Source: Peptococcaceae bacterium BRH_c23 (GTDB taxonomy: Bacteria; Bacillota_B; Desulfitobacteriia; Desulfitobacteriales; Desulfitobacteriaceae). Taken from it: a DNA stretch of 26,270 nucleotides. This document shows positions 7,386-14,768 of the stretch, piece by piece; the stretch's first letter is position 1; each line of letters begins with the position of its first letter. Below the pieces are notes generated by a model that did no database searches, was not told where the DNA came from, and saw only the letters and a program-made list of their open reading frames with translations. The DNA is taken from contig LADV01000280.1 of NCBI GenBank assembly GCA_000961805.1, positions 1-26,270 on the forward strand, read 5' to 3'. A program made the translations under genes and the position numbers.

Positions 7386-8073
7386 TATTTTCGTCGGCTA
7401 TGGTGACACGGTTGTGGTCCAAGGATTGTCGATGGAAGTCCGGGGAGGCGAGCTTGTTTCTTTAGTAGGGGCTAATGGTGCGGGCAAAACGACAGTTCTC
7501 AAAACTATCTCTGGACTTGTCAAGGCAAAATCTGGTGAGTGCAGATTTATGGGGGAAAATATATCTGGTCTAGAGCCACATGAGATTGTTGCGAGGGGTT
7601 TGATTCAGGTCCCTGAGGGAAGAAAGCTCTTTCCAGGGATGACAGTCCTGGAAAATCTTGAATTAGGAGCTTATTCCAAAGAAGCCAAAAAAGATAAAAA
7701 GAAAAACCTAGAGTACGTTTTTAGTATGCTTCCAGATTTAATGTCTAAAAATCGAAATCTAGCAGGTTCATTAAGTGGTGGACAGCAACAAATGTTAGCG
7801 ATTGGGCGTGGGCTTATGTCTTCACCGAAACTTCTTGTTTTGGATGAACCTTCGATTGGCTTATCTCCGCTTTTGACTAAAACGATGTTTGATATTATTG
7901 CTAAGATTAAGTTGCAAGGGGTAACTTTACTTTTAGTGGAACAGAATGTCAACCATGCCTTGGGAATGGCGGATCGAGGGTATGTAATCGAGCAAGGTCG
8001 TATTGTCATGAATGGACCCGCCAAGAATCTATTACATGATGAGCATTTAAAAAAGGCTTATTTAGGAATGTAA
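7369..8073 (+). CDS. livF: HAAT-family ABC transporter ATP-binding protein, LivF type
   Basis: This is the second ATPase of the importer and is 234 residues long. Walker A GANGAGKTT is at 34-42, the LivF-specific VPEGRKLFPGMTVLENL at 81-97, the signature LSGGQQQMLAIGRGL at 135-149, and Walker B LLVLDEPSIGLSP at 155-167; VEQN carries a Gln after Glu, as is normal for this subfamily. The start is TTG with GGGGAGG 7-13 nt upstream. With it the importer is complete: one binding protein, two permeases and two ATPases. Confidence 0.94.
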   Translation: MLTINNIFVGYGDTVVVQGLSMEVRGGELVSLVGANGAGKTTVLKTISGLVKAKSGECRFMGENISGLEPHEIVARGLIQVPEGRKLFPGMTVLENLELGAYSKEAKKDKKKNLEYVFSMLPDLMSKNRNLAGSLSGGQQQMLAIGRGLMSSPKLLVLDEPSIGLSPLLTKTMFDIIAKIKLQGVTLLLVEQNVNHALGMADRGYVIEQGRIVMNGPAKNLLHDEHLKKAYLGM

Positions 8074-8084
8074 AGGAGTAATAT

Positions 8085-8945
8085 ATGAAAGTTGCAGCTT
8101 TGTTGCGTAAATTGCTTGAGGGGGAACAATTGATTGTCGCTCCGGGAGCGGCGGATGCGCTTGTTGCCAGGATCATTGAACAGGCAGGATTTCCGGCCCT
8201 TTATCTTACGGGTGCAGGGGTTTCTTATACTTCAGTTGGGCCTGATATCGGTTTATTAACGATGACGGAGATGGTTTCGCGCTTAACTTATATTTGCGAA
8301 GCGGTAACTATACCGGTTATTGCAGATGGTGATACCGGTTACGGGAATGCCCTTAACGTCATCCGCACTGTACAGTCCTATGAAAAAGCGGGCGCTGCTG
8401 CTATACAATTGGAGGATCAGATTATGCCCAAAAGATGTGGGCACTTGAGCGGAAAACAGCTTATTTCGAGTGAGGAAATGGTGAATAAGATCTCAGCAGC
8501 GACGGACGCGCGGAAGGACCAAGACTTTGTTATTGTTGCCAGAACAGATGCCCGTGCCGTATTGGGTCTCGAAGCAGCTATTGAACGAGCGCATCAATAC
8601 GTTGAGGCCGGTGCGGATGTCATTTTTGTAGAAGCACCGGAAGGCATTGAGGAAATGGAAACAATTAATAAGCAGTTGAAGGTTCCGACCTTAGCTAACA
8701 TGGTTGAAGGTGGTAAGACCCCTCTCTTAGAGAATAAACAGCTTCAGGATTTAGGGTATAAAATTGTAATTTACCCAAATTCTGCGCTTAGGGTAATGAC
8801 TAAAGCAGTAAGCGATCTGATGGTAACCCTAAGAGAATCTGGTTCAACACGAAGCTCAATGAACTCGATGTTTTTGTTTGACCAAGTAAATAACATTCTG
8901 GATTTACCTAAATGGCAAGAGTTAGAGAGAAGATATTCCAAATGA
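8085..8945 (+). CDS. Isocitrate lyase/PEP mutase-family lyase (2-methylisocitrate or 2,3-dimethylmalate lyase-like)
   Basis: This enzyme should cleave a 2-hydroxy dicarboxylate by retro-aldol (Claisen-type) reaction to a 2-oxoacid and a carboxylic acid. The 286 residues match the PrpB/DML length. Family motifs are LYLTGAGVS near 39-47, the Mg2+-binding DGDTGYG at 81-87, and the catalytic loop PKRCGH at 115-120 with nucleophile/acid Cys118. KRCGH marks true lyases, unlike PEP mutase or phosphonopyruvate hydrolase. VEAPEG near 211 is also typical. AGGAG precedes the ATG, 11 nt after livF. Directly downstream lie aconitase-family hydratase subunits, the order expected for (2R,3S)-dimethylmalate lyase with dimethylmalate dehydratase in nicotinate-fermenting Eubacterium. 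2-Methylisocitrate lyase is the alternative; substrate choice within the family cannot be settled here. Confidence 0.9.
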   Translation: MKVAALLRKLLEGEQLIVAPGAADALVARIIEQAGFPALYLTGAGVSYTSVGPDIGLLTMTEMVSRLTYICEAVTIPVIADGDTGYGNALNVIRTVQSYEKAGAAAIQLEDQIMPKRCGHLSGKQLISSEEMVNKISAATDARKDQDFVIVARTDARAVLGLEAAIERAHQYVEAGADVIFVEAPEGIEEMETINKQLKVPTLANMVEGGKTPLLENKQLQDLGYKIVIYPNSALRVMTKAVSDLMVTLRESGSTRSSMNSMFLFDQVNNILDLPKWQELERRYSK

Positions 8946-8960
8946 ATAAGGTGGGAGAAT

Positions 8961-10226
8961 ATGGGATTAACAATCGCGGAGAAAATTATTGCCAGAGCCA
9001 GTGGCCGGGAGACAGTACGTTCGGGCGAGCTGGTATGGGCCAATGTCGATATGGCTATGATGCAAGATTGCGGTGGACCAAGAAGAATAGCTTATAATCT
9101 TGAGCGCCTGGGAGTGCCGATTTGGGATCCGGACAAAGTTACGGTTGTCTCAGATCATTTTGTTCCGCCGTGCAATGAAACGGAAGCTCATATTCAGGTT
9201 GTTACGAGAGCATGGGTAAAGAAATATGGCGTTGGTAGGTTTCATGAGTTTCAAGGGATCTGTCATATTGTAGCAATCGAAAGGGGTTATGTCAGGCCCG
9301 GAATCCTAATGGTTGGAGGAGATTCTCATAGCTGTACCGGTGGAGCCATGGGTGCAATGGTGGTGGCACTTGGTTCAACGGATATGTTGGGAGTTGTAGT
9401 TACCGGGCGTACTTGGTTGCGGGTTCCGAAAACGATCAAAATTATCTGGGAAGGCAAATTACCTCTAGGGACGTATGCCAAAGATATGGTTCTTGCCAAT
9501 CTTAAACAACTCGGCACTGCGGGAGCTACTTACAAGGTGCTTGAATTTACCGGGGATACAGTAGCGAATTTGCCACTTGATGAAAGAATTATTCTTACAA
9601 ATATGTCAATCGAAATGGGTGCCAAGACCGGAATAATTGCGCCTGACGAAACAGTTCTCCGTTACATGGAAGGAAGGGATGTTGAGTTTAACCCTGTTTA
9701 CAGTGATCAGGATGCTGAGTATAGTCAAATTCTTGTCAACCAGGCGGAAGATCTTGAACCTTTGGTTGCTTGCCCTCATAGCCCGGATAATGTTATTGCC
9801 GCGGATTTACTGAACGGGGTTTCCATTGATCAAGCTCTTATCGGTGGTTGCACCGGCGGAAAATACCATGATTTAGCGACAGCAGCAACCATTCTTAAAG
9901 GTAAGAAAATTGCGACGGGTACGAGATTATTAGTCGCTCCGGCATCCCAGCAAGTTTTACAGCGAGCCTTAGCCGATGGAGTCCTGGAAACTCTGTTAAA
10001 CGCCGGAGCAACTTTGTTGCCAAGTGCCTGCGGACCATGTGGGGGACTGAGCATGGGCTTGTTAGGTGATGGCGAACGCTGCATTTCTTCGACAAATCGC
10101 AACTTCCGCGGACGGATGGGAAGCAGTAATTCGGAAGTCTACCTAGGGTCAGCTGCTACTGTGGCTGCGTCTGCTGTGACAGGTCGCATTACTGATCCTA
10201 GAAATTTCCACAGGGAGCTGAGATAG
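8961..10226 (+). CDS. Aconitase-family hydratase large subunit (LeuC/DmdA-like)
   Basis: This is a [4Fe-4S] hydro-lyase large subunit of the isopropylmalate isomerase type; at 421 residues it matches the short bacterial/archaeal LeuC2-like branch rather than single-chain aconitase. Cluster ligands are Cys297 in GGCTGG and Cys357/Cys360 in ACGPCGG. Other signatures are VSDHFVPP at 63-70, GGDSHSCTGGAMGA at 119-132, and STNRNFRGRMG at 377-387, with the substrate-binding arginine. The small subunit follows with no spacer. Family members dehydrate or hydrate isopropylmalate, citramalate, maleate, methylaconitate or 2,3-dimethylmalate. No leuA/leuB is nearby, and a KRCGH lyase precedes it, so a catabolic role such as dimethylmaleate hydration is more likely than leucine synthesis. 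Confidence 0.9.
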   Translation: MGLTIAEKIIARASGRETVRSGELVWANVDMAMMQDCGGPRRIAYNLERLGVPIWDPDKVTVVSDHFVPPCNETEAHIQVVTRAWVKKYGVGRFHEFQGICHIVAIERGYVRPGILMVGGDSHSCTGGAMGAMVVALGSTDMLGVVVTGRTWLRVPKTIKIIWEGKLPLGTYAKDMVLANLKQLGTAGATYKVLEFTGDTVANLPLDERIILTNMSIEMGAKTGIIAPDETVLRYMEGRDVEFNPVYSDQDAEYSQILVNQAEDLEPLVACPHSPDNVIAADLLNGVSIDQALIGGCTGGKYHDLATAATILKGKKIATGTRLLVAPASQQVLQRALADGVLETLLNAGATLLPSACGPCGGLSMGLLGDGERCISSTNRNFRGRMGSSNSEVYLGSAATVAASAVTGRITDPRNFHRELR

Positions 10227-10736
10227 ATGGAGATAATTAGCGGTCATGTATGGAAGTTTGGAGACGATATTAATACGGATGTGATTGCTCCTGGGAAATA
10301 TCTAAAATTGTCAAATGGTGAAATGGCTAATCATGTTTTTGAAGGGATAGATCCGGAATTGTCTGGAAAAATAAAACCCGGTGATATTGTGGTCGGAGGC
10401 GCAAATTTTGGTTCCGGGTCGAGCCGGGAGAGCGCCCCGGCAGCAATCAAATATGCAGGGGTAAGTGCTGTCGTGGCTGTATTTTTTGCCCGCATATTTT
10501 TCCGGAATGCTATTAATTTAGGGCTACCCGTACTGGAATGCCCTGAGGCCAATCAGATCCAGCAGGGTGACAAATTAAAAATCGATATGATAAATGGGAG
10601 TATCAGAAACCTTACCCAAGGTCAAGTTTACCAAGCAAGCTGGTTACCTGATCACATTCAGGAGTTGATTAAAGTAGGCGGTTTAGTTCCGCACCTGGAA
10701 CAAGAATTGGCTAAGAAAAGTAGCGCTAATGGGTAA
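10227..10736 (+). CDS. Aconitase-family hydratase small subunit (LeuD/DmdB-like)
   Basis: This is the swivel-domain subunit completing the hydratase active site, 169 residues long. GDDINTDVIAPGKYL at 13-27 and the catalytic-serine loop GANFGSGSSRESAP at 58-71 are clear. The substrate-recognition segment after NTDVI is GKYLKLSN, unlike the classical biosynthetic LeuD pattern, but I cannot assign a ligand from it. Its ATG abuts the TAG of the large subunit, so the two are coupled and should be made in equal amounts. Confidence 0.9.
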   Translation: MEIISGHVWKFGDDINTDVIAPGKYLKLSNGEMANHVFEGIDPELSGKIKPGDIVVGGANFGSGSSRESAPAAIKYAGVSAVVAVFFARIFFRNAINLGLPVLECPEANQIQQGDKLKIDMINGSIRNLTQGQVYQASWLPDHIQELIKVGGLVPHLEQELAKKSSANG

Positions 10737-10748
10737 GGAGGCGGGACA

Positions 10749-11735
10749 ATGCAGATCTGGGTTGTGTTAGAAGGGGATGACCACGGTTTGCGCGAGAGTT
10801 CACGTGAGATTCTCACCGCAGCCGGGACTGTTACCGGAGGGGTGCTTGCAGTTGCCATCCTACTTGCACCGAATAAGGAAGATTTAGTCAAAGAAATAAT
10901 GGAATTTGGCCCGCAAACGATTTATCTTACCGATGAGTGGCCACAAAGTGCTACTGGAGAGGATTTCGCTGAATTTTTAGGTGAGTTAATTGAACGCGAA
11001 AGCCCTGGATTAGTATTAGCAGCAGAAACCCTATTTGGGAGGGGACTTTTAACTAAGACCGCTCTGCGATACCGAATGCCTTTTTTTCCCGATTGCATTA
11101 GTATTTCGCTTGGGCAGGAAAGTTTGCTCTTTGAGCACCTTTGTTACGGGGAACGTCTAAGCGCTTTTCTTACATCCGCACCGAAGCGACCGGTTTTAGC
11201 AACATGGCGTGTAGGGTTGGTCAATGTCAAGAAGCGTTCAGGTCTTAATAGCAATGTTCAAAAGCTGCACACACCCAGCCAACGTTCAAATCTAATTCGA
11301 TTTCTTGAAGAGATAAAGGCAGATCCGAGGACGGTGGACCTGAGTGAAGCTGAAGTTATCGTGGCTGGCGGGGGAGGCATGGGTTCAGCCGCAGGATTTC
11401 AACTAATCTATGAACTGGCTGAACTCATTGGGGCTGCTGTCGGTGGCTCCAAATTGGCCCGGGACAACGGTTGGATTCCCCTGACGCGGCAAATTGGCCA
11501 AACCGGAAAACTTGTTGCACCCAGCGTGATTATCTCCTGTGGAATCTCTGGCGCAACCCAGCATACGTTCGGTATGCGTGACGCTAAGAAAATAATTGCG
11601 ATTAATAAGGATAAGAATGCTCCTATTTTTAAGATTGCCGATGCCGGAATAGTTGGCGATGTGCAAGAGGTACTGCCGGAGTTAATTAAGCGGATATGGG
11701 AGGGCAAGGAAAATGCCAAGCCGATGGGAGCATAA
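10749..11735 (+). CDS. etfA: Electron transfer flavoprotein alpha subunit (divergent)
   Basis: The alpha subunit of an ETF heterodimer carries the FAD that shuttles electrons between dehydrogenases and a membrane acceptor. At 328 residues it is typical in length. The C-terminal FAD domain is clear: QIGQTGK at 248-254, GISGATQH at 265-272, INKDKNAPIF at 285-294, then IADAGIVGD. Two usually conserved arginines are changed: the SGGRG segment reads AGGGGMG (206-212), and the GASR motif over the flavin reads GGSK with Lys235. AAGGAGGCGGG precedes the ATG. The order alpha-then-beta is the reverse of the usual etfBA. The partner dehydrogenase is probably the flavoprotein two genes down, and the acceptor the membrane Fe-S protein at 19029-20984. 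Confidence 0.9.
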   Translation: MQIWVVLEGDDHGLRESSREILTAAGTVTGGVLAVAILLAPNKEDLVKEIMEFGPQTIYLTDEWPQSATGEDFAEFLGELIERESPGLVLAAETLFGRGLLTKTALRYRMPFFPDCISISLGQESLLFEHLCYGERLSAFLTSAPKRPVLATWRVGLVNVKKRSGLNSNVQKLHTPSQRSNLIRFLEEIKADPRTVDLSEAEVIVAGGGGMGSAAGFQLIYELAELIGAAVGGSKLARDNGWIPLTRQIGQTGKLVAPSVIISCGISGATQHTFGMRDAKKIIAINKDKNAPIFKIADAGIVGDVQEVLPELIKRIWEGKENAKPMGA

Positions 11736-11736
11736 A

Positions 11737-12606
11737 ATGGACATTGCGGTGCCAATCAGTTACTGGCCGCATCGGGCAGGCCCTCTCGCTGTTGAAGGTG
11801 GTCAGCTCTCAACCAAGGAGGAGACTGTTTACGATGTAGGTAGTTTTGACCTTTTTGCTCTGGAAGAGGCTCTCGCGTGGAGAGACCGCTGGGGAGCTAA
11901 GGTCACGGTTGTGCTGGTCGGACATAAGGCGCAGGAGGAAGGCTTGCGTGCAGGTTTAAGTCTGGGAGCTGATGATGCGGTGCGTCTGTGGGATGAGGGG
12001 CTGGAAGGTTTCTTCCCTACACCCTCAATCGTAACCGCCCGTATACTTGCTGCTTGGATTGAAAAACTCGGATTCCAGTTGGTGCTGTGCGGGGATAAAT
12101 CGAGTGCAAGCGCATCAGGATTGGTGGGGAACTATTTGGCACATTTTTTAGCTAGGCCCGTCCTTTCAAGGGTCGTTCAAATAGAGAAGCTCGCGGAGAC
12201 AAACCTGAAAGTAACCTGTAGGGGAGAAAGAGGCAGTAGGCGGATGTGCGAATGTCCCTTGCCCGCGGTGCTGTCTCTGGGTAGAGGCTCAGAGCCGCGA
12301 TATCCTACGCTTCCAGCACGGTTGGCTGCCCAGCAGGCAGAAATACCAGTTTTTAACTTGGCTGAACTTCAGGTTGAGCCAGCGGAAATTGATACGTTGG
12401 CTTCCTATGTGCGTACAGTGCACCTCGCACTGGCACGCCCTAAGCCGAAGAAAATCTTTACACCGGACAGTTCGATGTCAGCTTCAGACAGAATGAAAAT
12501 GATTCTTTCCGGCGGGGTTAAGAGAAAAAAGGGTAATTTGGCCGAAGGCAGCCAAGGTGGGGCTGCTCAAATCTACGATTTACTTCGTAAAGAAGGGCTA
12601 ATATAA
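11737..12606 (+). CDS. etfB: Electron transfer flavoprotein beta subunit (divergent)
   Basis: This is the beta subunit of the ETF, ~289 residues. ATG 11737, one base after the etfA stop and 8 nt from GGGAG, is preferred to the upstream in-frame ATG at 11713 inside etfA. Recognisable segments are FDLFALEEALAWRD near 40-53, GADDAVRLWD, the ETF beta signature region as LVLCGDKSSASASGLVGNYLA, and LPAVLSLGRGSEPRYPTL near 180-197. The N-terminus lacks the usual VKQVPDT motif, and a ~50-residue basic tail follows the fold. It cannot be decided by eye whether it binds AMP (ordinary ETF) or a second FAD (bifurcating ETF). Confidence 0.87.
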   Translation: MDIAVPISYWPHRAGPLAVEGGQLSTKEETVYDVGSFDLFALEEALAWRDRWGAKVTVVLVGHKAQEEGLRAGLSLGADDAVRLWDEGLEGFFPTPSIVTARILAAWIEKLGFQLVLCGDKSSASASGLVGNYLAHFLARPVLSRVVQIEKLAETNLKVTCRGERGSRRMCECPLPAVLSLGRGSEPRYPTLPARLAAQQAEIPVFNLAELQVEPAEIDTLASYVRTVHLALARPKPKKIFTPDSSMSASDRMKMILSGGVKRKKGNLAEGSQGGAAQIYDLLRKEGLI

Positions 12607-12657
12607 GACAAGAAATCTGCAATACAATGCGCGGGTTGGAATATTGGAGGGAAGTTA

Positions 12658-14019
12658 ATGAATTGGGATGCGGAGGTTGATATTGCGGTAGTGGGTGCCG
12701 GTGGCTGCGGTTTGGTAGCTGCTTTGGCCGCATCAGAGTTGGGAGCCGAGGTAGTAATCCTGGAAAAGACGGAACATGTATTGGGCAATACTGCCAGTAG
12801 TGCTGGGATGATCCAAGCTGCTGGCACTAGCTTTCAACGTAAGGCGGGAATTGATGATTCTCCGGAACAAATGGCGGAGGATATCTTTAAGAAAAATGGA
12901 TATGAGAGTGACCCTGAATTAACCCTCGAAGTTTGCCGCGCCTCTGGTCCAATGGTGGAATGGATGGTAGACAAGCTAGAGATCGAACTATCCCTTTTCA
13001 CGGAATTTAAATATCCGGGCCACTCCCATTACCGAATGCATGCGCCCAAATCGAGAGGCGGACTGGATCTGATCAACCAACTGCGGCGTGAAGTGGCCAA
13101 GCGTGAGGATATCTACCTAATGCTCGAATCACCGGTGACCAGGCTGTTAACGGGGGATAATGGAGAAGTTACAGGAGTAGAAACCAGTACACCTAATGGT
13201 ATCCAAAGGATTAGAGCAAAAAAAGTCATTTTAGCTTGTAATGGTTTTGGTGGCAAAAAAGAGATGGTGCAGCAATTTATTCCTGAAATGGAAGATATCT
13301 TGTATTTTGGTTATGAAGCTAACACAGGGAACGCAATCAAGTGGGGGATAGAGCTGGGAGCGCAATTGGAGAATATGAGTTGTTTTCAGGGTCATGCCTC
13401 GGTGGCTTCCAGTCACGGAATACTGGTTACCTGGGGAGGAATCATGAACGGAGGCTTCCTGGTAAACCAATTGGGTGAGAGGTTTGGAGATGAAAGTGAG
13501 GGCTATTCTGAGTATGCCCTGGAGGTGATGAAGCAGCCAGGTAGGATTGCCTTCTACATCATGGATGAAGAGATACACCAAAGTCTATTGACTATTGAGG
13601 ATTATAAAAATCTCGCCCAGTTAAACGGGTTAAAGATAGCAGATACGCCTGAGGGGCTGGCGCAAAAATTGGGCTTGCCTGAAGCCGGTCTGGCCGCTTC
13701 CATAGTGCAATTCAACCAGGCTGTTCAGGACGGTCATGACTCCTTCGGTAGGACTTGGTTTCCCAAAAAGCTGATACCTCCGTTCTACGGTGTCAAGGTA
13801 GAGCCGGCATTATTCCATACCCAGGGAGGCTTAAAGATCAACGTAAATGCCGAGGTGTTAAGCACTGCTGGAGTGCCAATCCCCAATTTATATGCAGGGG
13901 GAGGAGCAGCAGTAGGAGTATCAGGCCGTAAGCCCAAAGGATATATGTCGGGCAACGGGTTGTTGGCAGCACTGGGGTTTGGCTTCATCGCGGGCCGACA
14001 TGCGGCCGAACATATCTAA
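12658..14019 (+). CDS. FAD-dependent oxidoreductase of the fumarate reductase/KstD superfamily
   Basis: This soluble flavoprotein (453 residues) has an N-terminal dinucleotide site VVGAGGCGLVAALAA at 11-25 with the acidic end ILEK, a central capping domain, FLVNQLGERFGDES in the position of the family's GxLVNxxGxRF, and FHTQGGLKIN with His387. There is no signal peptide, haem-binding CxxCH or Fe-S motif, so it should act in the cytoplasm and pass electrons to a separate carrier. The region that in fumarate reductases carries the substrate arginine (NRLGGNA) reads GYMSGNG (428-434), closer to ketosteroid dehydrogenase-like enzymes. The reaction is probably addition or removal of H2 across a C-C bond next to a carbonyl or carboxylate. 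Its place right after etfAB suggests ETF as its partner. Confidence 0.85.
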   Translation: MNWDAEVDIAVVGAGGCGLVAALAASELGAEVVILEKTEHVLGNTASSAGMIQAAGTSFQRKAGIDDSPEQMAEDIFKKNGYESDPELTLEVCRASGPMVEWMVDKLEIELSLFTEFKYPGHSHYRMHAPKSRGGLDLINQLRREVAKREDIYLMLESPVTRLLTGDNGEVTGVETSTPNGIQRIRAKKVILACNGFGGKKEMVQQFIPEMEDILYFGYEANTGNAIKWGIELGAQLENMSCFQGHASVASSHGILVTWGGIMNGGFLVNQLGERFGDESEGYSEYALEVMKQPGRIAFYIMDEEIHQSLLTIEDYKNLAQLNGLKIADTPEGLAQKLGLPEAGLAASIVQFNQAVQDGHDSFGRTWFPKKLIPPFYGVKVEPALFHTQGGLKINVNAEVLSTAGVPIPNLYAGGGAAVGVSGRKPKGYMSGNGLLAALGFGFIAGRHAAEHI

Positions 14020-14067
14020 TGTAAAATGACGATTAACTTAAAAAAGTTTTCGAAGGGGGAAATTATA

Positions 14068-14757
14068 ATGGCAAGGATTTGGGAAGACCTTCTTACTGAT
14101 GTTGACAGGTTGGTCATAGAAAAGGGTGGTTACGGCAAAAGCCGGGGTTTGGGCAAAAAGCCCCTTTTGATGATCATTGATGTGCAGCCAAATTATGTGG
14201 GTGAAGATGTGCCGATCGACGAACAACTTGACCGTTGGCCTTCAGGAGGGGGAGCCTTAGCCTGGGAGGCAATTCGGAATATTCAGCGTCTGCGTGAGAT
14301 TGCCAGGAATTCTGGGGTGCCAGTTTTTTATTCGCGCAATGTCCAGAAAAAGACAATGTCCTTTGATGGGTTTGCCACAAAGACCAACCGAGACCAGACC
14401 AAATATCTTGAAGGGCGTCCGGAAACTCAGATTGTACCGGAATTAGCCCCTGCTGACAACGAGTTGGTCATCGATAAAGCTTATGCCAGTGTCTTCTATG
14501 GAACCCCTTTACAAAGTTACCTTGTTAAATTAGGGATCGACACGCTGATAATTGTCGGTGGTTCGACAAGTGGCTGTTGCCGAGCCACGGCAGTAGACGC
14601 AGTAACTCGTAATTATAATGTAGCGATGATTGAAGATTGTGTTTATGATCGAGTGCAACTTTCTCATAAAGCTGCTTTGCTGGATCTTTGGATGAAATAT
14701 TCTGATGTAGTCGATAGTGAGCAGATCATTGACTATTTCCAAAATCTGAATAAGTAG
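14068..14757 (+). CDS. Isochorismatase-fold amidohydrolase (N-carbamoylsarcosine/maleamate amidase-like)
   Basis: This is a cysteine hydrolase of amides, 229 residues from ATG 14068; GAAGGGGGA lies 7 nt upstream, so the in-frame ATG at 14026 is less likely. The catalytic triad is Asp38 in MIIDVQ, Lys137 in VIDKAYASVF and Cys170 in GGSTSGCCRATAVDA. The TSGCxRATxxDA pattern is characteristic of the N-carbamoylsarcosine amidase/maleamate amidase branch. The ~25-residue extension before the fold and the insertion around 45-60 also fit that branch. It immediately precedes a hydantoinase-type cyclic amidohydrolase, so it probably hydrolyses the ring-opened product: an N-carbamoyl compound (releasing NH3 and CO2) or a half-amide of a dicarboxylic acid. 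Confidence 0.87.
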   Translation: MARIWEDLLTDVDRLVIEKGGYGKSRGLGKKPLLMIIDVQPNYVGEDVPIDEQLDRWPSGGGALAWEAIRNIQRLREIARNSGVPVFYSRNVQKKTMSFDGFATKTNRDQTKYLEGRPETQIVPELAPADNELVIDKAYASVFYGTPLQSYLVKLGIDTLIIVGGSTSGCCRATAVDAVTRNYNVAMIEDCVYDRVQLSHKAALLDLWMKYSDVVDSEQIIDYFQNLNK

Positions 14758-14768
14758 AGGAGGGAGAA

